Shown: piece after piece, positions 1 through 6,107 of the stretch | Numbering within the stretch: position 1 is the stretch's first letter | Layout of the letters: each line of letters begins with the position of its first letter | NCBI GenBank assembly: GCA_024226105.1 | Contig: JAAELZ010000496.1 | Span: forward strand, 1-7,467 | Source of the DNA: Pseudomonadota bacterium | Lineage (GTDB): Bacteria > Pseudomonadota > Gammaproteobacteria > Arenicellales > Poriferihabitantaceae | Length of the DNA: 7,467 bases | Direction: 5' to 3' | The notes under the pieces: model-generated | The model's database searches: none | What the model was told of the DNA's origin: nothing | What the model saw: only the letters and a program-made list of their open reading frames with translations | Program-made: the position numbers and the translations under genes

Positions 1-636
1 CTGCGCAAGGGTTCCATATTCATCATCTTCGCCCTGTATCATTAACAAAGGCACTTCGATGCCTTGCAAATATTCTTCAAGATTCCAGCCCCGGAAAGCC
101 GGATCCAGCCAGGCTTTGTTCCAGCCCCAAAACGCCCCGTCGACATTGTTACCGTGGTATTTTTCTAAGCGCTCCCGGAGATCACCCCTTTCATAAAACT
201 GCCTGGCCAGGGTAATGCTCTGCACACACTTTTCTTCGTTAAAAACGTGAGGTGCCAGCAGGATCAAACCCTGCAATCTTTCATCCTGCTGCGACCCGGC
301 AAATACCAGGGCAATCGAAGCACCATCACTATGCCCGAAAAGCACAACCTTATCGATCGACAAGGCATCGAGCAACAAAGGCAGTACGTCGATGCCTTCC
401 TGGTGCATGTATCTCAACGAGCGCGGCGGTGTAACCGGATCGGAACCCCCATAGCCCTGCCGGCTATAGGCCAACACACGACAACCCGTCTGTTGAGCCA
501 GCTGTTCTGGAAATTGTTTCCACAAACCAACGCAACCCAGGCCTTCGTGCAGCATGACAATCGTAAGGTTGCTGTCGCTTACTTCACCATACCAGCAGTA
601 CTCCAGACAGATGCCCTCAATTTCAACTTTATTCAT
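1..636 (-). CDS. alpha/beta hydrolase, C-terminus beyond the left edge
   Basis: Translation of the minus strand from the ATG at 636 stays open for 212 codons to the window edge, so the 3' end is missing. It shows an alpha/beta-hydrolase fold. There is an oxyanion-region HEGLG (residues 30-34), a YSRQGYGGSD strand-turn (57-66), and the nucleophile elbow GHSDG (101-105) with Ser103 as likely nucleophile. A GEDDEYGT stretch (202-209) supplies the acid, probably Asp205. The catalytic His would lie past the edge. The gene starts 37 bp after the bclA stop on the same strand, so it is probably in the bclA operon. Box clusters of other proteobacteria often carry such a hydrolase, suggested to open lactones or other by-products of the epoxide pathway; that role is inference here. 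No strong Shine-Dalgarno precedes the ATG, so translational coupling to bclA is possible. Hydrolase fold sure, substrate unknown. Confidence 0.85.
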   Translation of the reverse strand, partial: MNKVEIEGICLEYCWYGEVSDSNLTIVMLHEGLGCVGLWKQFPEQLAQQTGCRVLAYSRQGYGGSDPVTPPRSLRYMHQEGIDVLPLLLDALSIDKVVLFGHSDGASIALVFAGSQQDERLQGLILLAPHVFNEEKCVQSITLARQFYERGDLRERLEKYHGNNVDGAFWGWNKAWLDPAFRGWNLEEYLQGIEVPLLMIQGEDDEYGTLAQ

Positions 637-673
637 TAGCGTAGGAAGGCCTGCACTGTTACCAGCAGATTTT

Positions 674-2260
674 TTACTGCAGATTTCGCAGTTTAAAACG
701 CTGTATTTTCCCAGTGGCTGTTTTGGGCAGGTCCTCCACAAAATGAAACCAGCGTGGGTATTTATACGGCGCCAGCAGGCTTTTTACGTGCTCTTTTAAT
801 TCCAGTTTCAAATCTTCACCGGGGTTGACACCCTCGTTTAATACCACGTACGCCGCCGGTTTTATTAAATTATTCTCATCTTCATGCCCTACCACAGCGG
901 CCTCAAGCACCGCCTCGTGCGTAATCAAACTGGATTCAACTTCGATTGGTGAAACATAGATACCGCTCACCTTGAGCATGTCATCGCTACGCCCGGCATA
1001 AACATAGTAGCCGTTTTCGTCCTGGCTATATTTGTCACCGCTTCTTACCCATTCGCCGACAAACGTGCCCCGGCTTTTTTTAAGCTCATTCCAGTAACAT
1101 ACTGCTGCCGTCGGTCCACTGATACGTAACTCACCGGACTCACCCTGCGCTACTTCATGGCCGTCATCGTCGACAATGCTCAACTTATAACCCGGTACGG
1201 CGACGCCCGTCGTTCCATATTTCACCCCGCCCGGCGCATTGGAAAGAAAGATGTGCAGCATCTCGGTTGAACCAATTCCATCGAGAATATCCACTGAAAA
1301 ATGTTTGAGCCAGCGCTTGCCGATATCTTCGGGCAACGGCTCGCCAGCAGAAGTACAGCAGCGCAAATTGAGCTGTTCTTTTTGCGGTAACTCCCTGCTC
1401 GCCAGCATCGCTGCATACAAGGTGGGAACCCCATAAAAGATGCTCGGTTGATGTTTTATCAAGCGTTCAAAAACCGCTTCGGGTGTTGGCCGTTCTGCCA
1501 TCAATACCGCCGTCGCCCCCACGGACATCGGAAAAGTCAGCCCATTGCCCAGGCCGTAGGCAAAAAACAGTTTTGCAGCTGAAAAAACCACATCGTTTTC
1601 ATCTATCCCCAAAATGGGTTTTGCGTACAGTTCCGCTGACTGTATCAGGCTGGAATGAACGTGCACGGTGCCCTTGGGCGAACCGGTTGAACCTGAAGAG
1701 TACAGCCAGAAACACATGCCATCAGCTTTGGTGTCCGCAATATCGGTTTGTGTTGGTGCCGCAACCCTGAGGCTTGCCAGGTCATCGACATGATCTTCAT
1801 CGCCACCGGAAATAAGAATGCGCTCCAGCGACGGGAGTTTTTCCAGTAAAGGTTCGAAGAGCGGGTATAAAGGGGCAGAGACAATGGCCACGCGTGCGCG
1901 GCTGTTCTCCAGCATGTATTCATAATCATCTGCGGTCAATAAGGTATTGACCGCAACGGGAACAATACCCGCCTTGATAGCGCCCAGAAAACAACTCGGA
2001 AAGTCAATCGTGTCGTGCAGACAGACCAGTACCCGCTGTTCCGTTTGCAGGCCCATATCGCGCAGTACATTCGCGACCGCCGATGAACGTTGATCAAGCT
2101 CCTGATAGGTATAAGACCCCTGGTCATCAATGATGGCGATATTTTCGGCTCGACCATTCTGCAAGTTACGCTGCAATAAATCGTAAGCCGCATTGTAGTG
2201 ATCTTCGATAGTGACAAGAGGGGGGGTGACACTATGGTCTGTTGTACTGATAGATGGCAT
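674..2260 (-). CDS. bclA: benzoate-CoA ligase
   Basis: This 528-residue enzyme of the acyl-adenylate-forming (ANL) superfamily activates benzoate with ATP and CoA to benzoyl-CoA, the first step of the box pathway, in the cytoplasm. The ANL motifs are in order: phosphate loop YSSGSTGSPKG (187-197), GIGSTEM (328-334), RSGDKY (406-411), hinge GRSDDMLK (423-430), and LPKTATGKIQ (511-520) with Lys518 as the catalytic lysine of the adenylation state. The blocks AKLFFAYGLGNGLTFPMSVG (229-248) and KYGTTGVAVPGYKL (347-360) match benzoate-CoA ligases rather than acetate or long-chain ligases, and the length is typical. The ATG at 2260 has a very good Shine-Dalgarno (GGAGGA). It diverges from boxR and precedes the hydrolase gene. 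A 4-hydroxybenzoate or halobenzoate preference cannot be excluded from motifs alone. Confidence 0.94.
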   Translation of the reverse strand: MPSISTTDHSVTPPLVTIEDHYNAAYDLLQRNLQNGRAENIAIIDDQGSYTYQELDQRSSAVANVLRDMGLQTEQRVLVCLHDTIDFPSCFLGAIKAGIVPVAVNTLLTADDYEYMLENSRARVAIVSAPLYPLFEPLLEKLPSLERILISGGDEDHVDDLASLRVAAPTQTDIADTKADGMCFWLYSSGSTGSPKGTVHVHSSLIQSAELYAKPILGIDENDVVFSAAKLFFAYGLGNGLTFPMSVGATAVLMAERPTPEAVFERLIKHQPSIFYGVPTLYAAMLASRELPQKEQLNLRCCTSAGEPLPEDIGKRWLKHFSVDILDGIGSTEMLHIFLSNAPGGVKYGTTGVAVPGYKLSIVDDDGHEVAQGESGELRISGPTAAVCYWNELKKSRGTFVGEWVRSGDKYSQDENGYYVYAGRSDDMLKVSGIYVSPIEVESSLITHEAVLEAAVVGHEDENNLIKPAAYVVLNEGVNPGEDLKLELKEHVKSLLAPYKYPRWFHFVEDLPKTATGKIQRFKLRNLQ

Positions 2261-2267
2261 CTAGCTT

Positions 2268-2273
2268 TCCTCC
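2268..2273 (-). promoter_or_regulatory. ribosome binding site of bclA
   Basis: On the minus strand GGAGGA lies 7 nt before the ATG at 2260. It is close to the perfect anti-16S complement and supports that start over the rest of the N-terminus. Confidence 0.8.
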
Positions 2274-2463
2274 AGGTTTTTAGCTTTCCGGTTTGTTATT
2301 GTTGAGCTCCGGGTTATTTGAATTTATAAATTTGCGAATTCGATAGCACCTGCCAGATCACGCACCATTTACTCAAACAATTCCAGGCTCACCAGGCCGC
2401 CTCTCGCAGTCTATTAATTTCAGAACCAACACACGTAATTCGCTGGCATTTTACTTCTCATAT

Positions 2464-2509
2464 TGCAATATAATACTTGTCGCTTCTTGTGTAAAGGTAT
2501 TATATTGCA
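2464..2509. promoter_or_regulatory. candidate BoxR operator: inverted repeat with 13-bp arms
   Basis: TGCAATATAATAC (2464-2476) and GTATTATATTGCA (2497-2509) are perfect inverted repeats separated by 20 bp. The octamer ATATTGCA also recurs in direct orientation at 2460 and 2502, 42 bp apart (about four helical turns), and 2460-2471 is itself a perfect 12-bp palindrome (ATATTGCAATAT). Each arm carries the tetramer TGCA. From memory, TGCA is the core of operators described for BoxR and its relative BzdR in Azoarcus, although there it is spaced as TGCA-N6-TGCA, which is not seen here. The site lies between divergent boxR and bclA and overlaps both predicted promoters, as expected for a repressor of both. 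That BoxR binds here is inference. Confidence 0.55.
2467..2495 (-). promoter_or_regulatory. candidate sigma70 promoter of the bclA operon
   Basis: Reading the minus strand, TTTACA (2495-2490) and TATATT (2472-2467) are 17 bp apart and each matches the consensus at 5 of 6 positions. The -10 lies inside the left arm of the inverted repeat and the -35 lies in its spacer. Transcription would begin near 2460, giving a leader of about 200 nt before bclA. That is long, so a second promoter nearer the gene is possible. Confidence 0.5.
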
Positions 2510-2532
2510 CTAAGTGATTTACCCTGTATAAT
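2505..2532 (+). promoter_or_regulatory. candidate sigma70 promoter of boxR
   Basis: TTGCAC (2505-2510) and a perfect TATAAT (2527-2532) are separated by 16 bp. The -35 overlaps the last bases of the right operator arm, so a protein bound there would block RNA polymerase. This fits autorepression. Transcription would start near 2539, about 48 nt before the boxR ATG. Confidence 0.6.
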
Positions 2533-2586
2533 GCTGTTTATTCTGGACGCGACAGCATTGTTGACATAAACACAGGACATAAAAAT

Positions 2587-3480
2587 ATGCAGCCTTCTGA
2601 GAAAACCTCCTCCCCGGCTATTGATGGATATATTCAAGGGATAGCTGACCGGGTCAAGGGCATGCGAGCGCAGCGCGGAATGACGCGCAAACACCTTTCG
2701 AAAAATTCGGATATATCAGAACGTTATCTCGCACTCATCGAAGCCGGACAGGCTAACATCTCAATCACTTTATTACTAAAACTGGCCGATGCACTGGGCG
2801 TGGACTTTGAACAACTACTGCCGTTGACGACAAAGGTACTGGCTGAAACAAACTCCACACCTTTATCCCAGTTCATCAATACACTGTCAACTGCGCAGCA
2901 AGAGGAAGCGCTGAACCTGCTCACAGGGGAATTCAATAAACCACGCACCCACTTGCATGGTTTTGCATTGATTGGATTACGTGGGGCCGGTAAAACCACG
3001 CTGGGTACAAAACTGGCGAAAAAATTACAAATTCCGTTTTTAAGGCAAACGGAAATCATTGAGTCCATGGCCGGCATGCAGGTACATGAACTATTTTCAC
3101 TGGGCGGACAGGCCGGTTATCGCCGTCTTGAGCAGGGTGCCGTGAACCATGTTGTGAACAACTACGAGCAGGTGATCCTGGAGACGGGTGGCAGCCTCGT
3201 TTCAGAGAAAAACACCTATAACTTGCTGCAAAAATCATTTTTTACCGTGTGGATCAAGGCATTGCCCGAAGAACATATGAACCGGGTTATCCGCCAGGGG
3301 GATCTGCGCCCCATGAAACACTCCAAAGAATCCATGAACGACCTCAAACTGATTCTGGAGGAACGCAAACACGACTACGAAAATGCGAACTACACCCTGG
3401 ATACCACGGGTCGAAGTGTTGCGGATTGTGTGTCTGAACTTGAACAGTGTTATCTTGAGTTGTTCAAATCCAAAACATAG
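2587..3480 (+). CDS. boxR: BoxR, benzoyl-CoA-responsive transcriptional regulator (HTH plus shikimate-kinase-like domain)
   Basis: The 297-residue protein has two parts. Residues about 20-78 form an XRE/Cro-type helix-turn-helix (RVKGMRAQRGMTRKHL to IEAGQANISITLLLKLADAL). Residues about 126-295 form a shikimate-kinase-like domain with a P-loop GLRGAGKTT (130-138), ETGGS (199-203) and a GDLRPM lid (238-243). This architecture and length define the BoxR/BzdR family, in which the kinase fold binds benzoyl-CoA and releases a repressor from DNA. It is not AroK. The aspartates expected in the shikimate-binding FxDxD segment are replaced (FLRQTEIIE, 151-159), and the usual GGG is GGS. A modest AGGA (2574-2577) sits 9 nt before the ATG. 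The gene diverges from bclA, whose product makes the effector, which suggests simple induction by the pathway's first intermediate. No clear terminator follows. Confidence 0.93.
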   Translation: MQPSEKTSSPAIDGYIQGIADRVKGMRAQRGMTRKHLSKNSDISERYLALIEAGQANISITLLLKLADALGVDFEQLLPLTTKVLAETNSTPLSQFINTLSTAQQEEALNLLTGEFNKPRTHLHGFALIGLRGAGKTTLGTKLAKKLQIPFLRQTEIIESMAGMQVHELFSLGGQAGYRRLEQGAVNHVVNNYEQVILETGGSLVSEKNTYNLLQKSFFTVWIKALPEEHMNRVIRQGDLRPMKHSKESMNDLKLILEERKHDYENANYTLDTTGRSVADCVSELEQCYLELFKSKT

Positions 3481-3520
3481 GCCTGATGAGGGCGGTTGAA
3501 CTACAAAAGCCCCTTCCTCA

Positions 3521-3568
3521 GCACTACTGTCCAGTTTACATGTCATTTCTACAGGTGCCCAGTAGTGT
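3521..3568. repeat. IS4-family-like end remnant (46-bp inverted-repeat scar)
   Basis: CACTACTG (3522-3529) and CAGTAGTG (3560-3567) are perfect 8-bp inverted repeats bounding 46 bp. The left side, 3520-3539, matches the terminal inverted repeat of the intact IS in this window at 16 of 20 positions when aligned without gaps (shared CACT, CTGTCC, GTT and AC blocks). This looks like the left end of a related, not identical, element followed almost at once by a right-end fragment. Such a structure could arise by internal deletion or be a miniature derivative. It starts about 40 bp after boxR. The 8-bp match on the right side is short and could be chance. Confidence 0.4.
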
Positions 3569-3588
3569 GAAGATAGTTATATTTTGGA

Positions 3589-3780
3589 GAGATAAAAACT
3601 CAAATACCGACTGAGCGTCATACCTGCGCAGTCGGGCATCATAATCTGGCACTGCAACTGGGCATCGAACCGGCTTATCGACGTGCCCAACTGTGGCGGA
3701 ATGTCAAGACCCAGATCAGTGAGCTATGGGACAGTCATAATAGTTTGCCCGTGTGGCGGATTATCGAGGTGGCGATCTAG
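3589..3780 (+). pseudogene. C-terminal ORF remnant without a start codon
   Basis: A frame without stops runs from about 3577 to the TAG at 3778-3780, with text that looks protein-like (LGIEPAYRRAQLWRNV, then SELWDSHNSLPVWRIIEVAI). Three stops are close: the TAG, and upstream TGA and TAG codons at 3568-3576. No ATG, GTG or TTG lies early in the frame, so it could not be translated as it stands. It is probably the tail of a gene truncated at its 5' side, perhaps by the event that left the IS-like scar just upstream. I do not recognise the family. At this length a chance open frame remains possible. Confidence 0.3.
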
Positions 3781-3997
3781 TGAGGATTCGAGTAAAAGAT
3801 ATCCCGCACCCCCACTCTTTATAGTCATTTCAACATCTTCAAAAAAATAGACCCCTGATATAAATGTGGTTCTCACGATTAGAAGCTATATCTGAATCGA
3901 ACTTAATAGATCCAGGTAAAACCAGGGATCAAATTGGAAACACTGGTGGTCAGCTAACAAATGAATTACGATAAGCGGCAGGGTAAACCAGTCTTGC
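3781..3997. other. AT-rich spacer before the metallophosphoesterase, no convincing gene
   Basis: No supported gene lies here. On the minus strand a short readable frame (about 3934 down to 3847, ending GSIKFDSDIASNRENHIYIR then a stop after a run of seven T) would continue in a second frame past the homopolymer (EDVEMTIKSGGAGYLLLESS) if one T were removed. That could be a frameshifted gene fragment, but it is short and unidentified. I see no clear promoter for the downstream gene. Confidence 0.3.
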
Positions 3998-5116
3998 TTG
4001 ATTTGCTTTATAGTTCAGACGAGCTACCGTTTAATAACCGCATACATAGTGGTGAAGATTTTGGCTTCATGTGTCTCGGCGCGGGCAGTCGCCCGCTTGA
4101 GCTTCCTCGATACGAGCCCGAGTGTTTCTCGTTCACTTGCAATTCTGCTGGTCTTCGCCCTCTTGATATCAATTGCATCGTTCGCCTCTTTCGCACAAGC
4201 CACCAAGAATCTCAGGTTTGCCGCGATCGGCGACTACGGAGACAACTCCTCTAATATTAATGGATCTGAAAACGTAGAGATGCGAGCCGTTGCTAATCTA
4301 ATTGATGACAAAAATGTTAAACTAATTATCACAACGGGTGACAACAGCTACACCTCGACTGCGATCGACACGAACATTGGGAAGTACTACGCCGACTACA
4401 TTGGTTCCTACTCTGGCGGCTATGGTGACGGCGCCACCAGCAATGCTTTCTTCCCGTCGGCTGGTAACCATGACTACTCGGACGGCGGAGGCATATCCAC
4501 TTATCTGAGCTACTTTACCTTACCGGGTATCGGCATCTCTACGTCGGGAACATCAGGAACGGAGACCTATTATGACTTTGTCCAGGGACCGGTCCATTTT
4601 TTTGTGATCGACCCTAACAATGGAACGGGCGTGGGTTCGATCCAACGGAACTGGCTACAGGCGCAACATGCGGCGTCGACATCGACGTGGAAGATCGTCT
4701 ACGACCACCATCCACCATTTTCCTCGGCGTTACATATGTCCACCCCGGACATGCAGTGGCCATTCGAAGAGCGGGGTGTAACAGCGGTTTTAAGCGGACA
4801 CGATCATGTCTATGAACGAATCATTAGGGACGACAACAGCGACGGTACTGATATACCCTATTTCATCACGGGGTTAGGTGGAAGCAGTCGCTACCCTTTC
4901 ATCACGCCGGTATCAGGAATTAAGGTGCGATACAACTCTGATTTTGGCGCGATGATTGTCGACGCTTCTGACGCCCGTATTACATTTACGTTCTGGTCCG
5001 TTGCCGGTGGCGTTGGGGGAACACTTATCGACACCTACACGATCGTCGCATCGACAGATGACGGCTGCTATGTCCTCAATGCCTCCACGGGTAAAACCGT
5101 TGTTTTCTGTTTGTAG
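3998..5116 (+). CDS. secreted purple-acid-phosphatase-like metallophosphoesterase
   Basis: The five metal-binding blocks of the purple acid phosphatase branch of calcineurin-like metallophosphoesterases are in order. Residue numbers count from the TTG at 3998: GDYGD (78-82), GDNSY (114-118), GNHD (156-159), DHHPPF (236-241) and GHDHVYER (267-274). Asp79, Asp115, Asn157, His237, His268 and His270 are likely ligands of a two-metal centre, so phosphomonoester hydrolysis is probable. A hydrophobic segment ending ASFASFAQA (59-68) before the catalytic domain is a signal peptide, placing the enzyme in the periplasm or outside. The start is uncertain: the open frame reaches back to 3965 but has no ATG before the domain. 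TTG 3998 is the outer limit; TTG 4097 gives a more normal 35-residue signal peptide, and GTG 4049/4052 are alternatives. The C-terminus adds a short tail with two cysteines (357, 371). It has no functional link to the benzoate genes and looks like cargo. Confidence 0.85.
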   Translation: MICFIVQTSYRLITAYIVVKILASCVSARAVARLSFLDTSPSVSRSLAILLVFALLISIASFASFAQATKNLRFAAIGDYGDNSSNINGSENVEMRAVANLIDDKNVKLIITTGDNSYTSTAIDTNIGKYYADYIGSYSGGYGDGATSNAFFPSAGNHDYSDGGGISTYLSYFTLPGIGISTSGTSGTETYYDFVQGPVHFFVIDPNNGTGVGSIQRNWLQAQHAASTSTWKIVYDHHPPFSSALHMSTPDMQWPFEERGVTAVLSGHDHVYERIIRDDNSDGTDIPYFITGLGGSSRYPFITPVSGIKVRYNSDFGAMIVDASDARITFTFWSVAGGVGGTLIDTYTIVASTDDGCYVLNASTGKTVVFCL

Positions 5117-5414
5117 CTAAATATTGGAAGATTATCAGTACTGTTGTTCTATATAGAAGACCTTCCAGAGGCTGCTTTGCGCCGAAAACTGCCTCCAGAC
5201 TAGTTTGCTGAAATGACTGCTCCGCGCAAATAAGAGCCAGATTGGAAGCGCGCGGTTGGCTTTTGTGACCGGCTCTTTTATACGGTCATATATATGCATC
5301 ACGAAAGCAGCACCATTATCAATGGACTTTAGTAAACACACCGGCTACCTCTAGCTCTATATATCCACGCTGTTTAGTATCTCGATTAAAAAAAGGATAA
5401 AGCTACCGATTGTA
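5117..5414. other. intergenic region rich in inverted repeats between convergent genes
   Basis: The region lies between the 3' ends of the phosphoesterase gene and the minus-strand secreted-protein gene. It contains three nested or successive inverted repeats: GAGGC/GCCTC (5168-5172 and 5191-5195), TTTGCGC/GCGCAAA (5176-5182 and 5224-5230), and AAGAGCC/GGCTCTT (5232-5238 and 5271-5277). A 68-codon minus-strand frame (5341-5135) has no ribosome binding site and overlaps these repeats, so I do not call it a gene. Confidence 0.5.
5232..5279 (+). terminator. possible intrinsic terminator after the phosphoesterase gene
   Basis: AAGAGCC (5232-5238) pairs with GGCTCTT (5271-5277), which is followed by two further T residues. 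Within it an alternative hairpin AGCCA/TGGCT (5235-5239 and 5257-5261) is also followed by TTT. Either could end transcription from the left, about 120-160 nt after the stop. The loop of the outer hairpin is long (32 nt), which weakens the call. Confidence 0.4.
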
Positions 5415-5999
5415 TCAAGGCACAACCACTTCCGCCGTATAAGTGATCATGCACCCGTAAAAGCGCAGCCCAAATGGTGCAGGGTCAGAAGCGCTCCTCT
5501 CTAGAAGAATATAGATAGAATAGAAGTGTTGTGAGTTATCAATTGTTGGGTGAATGATAGTATTGGTGGAAAATTCCTGTATGGTGCTGGATGCTCCCGT
5601 CGTACCCATGTTAACCCATGATATAGCCTCTTCAGGGTCAACCGCGAGAACATCTCGGCGCCATAAACTATATTGTGTATTCGCTATCGTAAAATCTGCG
5701 CTAGCATTGTCATCGAGAACATAACAGCTCATTCCTGTTAAGTTGGCACCTTCGGGGAGTTGCACCGGCGCTGCCAAGCCAATTATTGTGCTAGTGAGAC
5801 CGACCCAATCACCGGAATTGTAGTAAGGTACATTAGCTTGAGGATTTGTTGTGACAAACCCCGATGGTGGAATCGCTAGTTGTATGGTCTTTTGCTCTAC
5901 GCCAGCCCCCATCGGAATCACAACTACCTGTCTATCTGCTTTTGCGCCAAAACTAACAATCGTAAGAACGAATAAGCCTAATCTGATTAAGTTGTTCAT
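5415..5999 (-). CDS. small secreted protein of unknown function
   Basis: The 194-residue product begins with a clear signal peptide (MNNLIRLGLFVLTIVSFGAKA, cleavage likely after residue 21). The mature part starts with RQVVVIPMG and is rich in beta-strand-like text. Its core APVQLPEGANLTGMSCYVLDDNASAD (77-102, split here between PVQLPEG and the CYVLDDNAS block) resembles a beta-rich domain seen in secreted hypothetical proteins of marine bacteria. I know no function for it. Two cysteines, 92 and 183, could form a disulfide across the domain. The ATG at 5999 has a weak GGGAT 6-7 nt upstream. A weak promoter candidate on the minus strand (TTGAAG, 16 bp, GATACT; 6073-6046) lies between the gene and the IS. 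The IS transposase reads in the same direction 87 bp upstream, so read-through transcription is possible. Confidence 0.78.
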   Translation of the reverse strand: MNNLIRLGLFVLTIVSFGAKADRQVVVIPMGAGVEQKTIQLAIPPSGFVTTNPQANVPYYNSGDWVGLTSTIIGLAAPVQLPEGANLTGMSCYVLDDNASADFTIANTQYSLWRRDVLAVDPEEAISWVNMGTTGASSTIQEFSTNTIIHPTIDNSQHFYSIYILLERSASDPAPFGLRFYGCMITYTAEVVVP

Positions 6000-6041
6000 T
6001 TATTATCCCATAATAGTTACCGTTCTCACAGCTTACCACAT

Positions 6042-6056
6042 AATTAGTATCTAATT
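6042..6056. repeat. palindrome, left copy of a repeat on both sides of the IS
   Basis: AATTAG-TAT-CTAATT is a perfect inverted repeat with a 3-bp centre. Bases 6044-6056 match 7369-7381, on the other side of the IS, at 12 of 13 positions in direct orientation. Confidence 0.5.
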
Positions 6057-6085
6057 GTTTTTCCCTACTTCAATTACCATAGCTT

Positions 6086-6105
6086 ACCACTGCTGTCCCG
6101 TTAAC
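6086..6105. repeat. left terminal inverted repeat of the IS
   Basis: The 20 bp ACCACTGCTGTCCCGTTAAC is the exact reverse complement of 7344-7363; the match ends on both sides of this stretch. Confidence 0.92.
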
Positions 6106-6107
6106 TT

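Noticed and set aside
247..639. 130-codon plus-strand frame opposite the hydrolase gene
   Set aside because: It lies antisense to a clear alpha/beta hydrolase with a GHSDG elbow; composition is that of a shadow frame.
2561..2589. TTGACA at 2561 as the -35 of a second boxR promoter
   Set aside because: The matching -10 would fall on the boxR start codon (AATATG), which would make the mRNA leaderless; the TTGCAC/TATAAT pair upstream is better.
2961..3477. Stand-alone shikimate kinase (aroK)
   Set aside because: The domain is fused to an HTH, lacks key substrate residues, and sits beside benzoate genes, which defines BoxR.
3481..3520. Terminator after boxR (TGAGG near 3486 with CCTCA near 3516)
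   Set aside because: Only about 5 bp pair cleanly and no T-tract follows.
3961..4254. 97-codon plus-strand frame starting with ATG at 3961
   Set aside because: It overlaps the phosphoesterase signal peptide and first metal motif in another frame and shows no domain-like text, despite its ATG.
3940..5300. Integron cassette with attC sites around the phosphoesterase gene
   Set aside because: GCTAACAA at 3953 looked suggestive, but I found no paired RYYYAAC and GTTRRRY core sites at suitable spacing.
5135..5341. 68-codon minus-strand frame
   Set aside because: No ribosome binding site, and it sits over inverted repeats and a likely terminator; better explained as a structured repeat.
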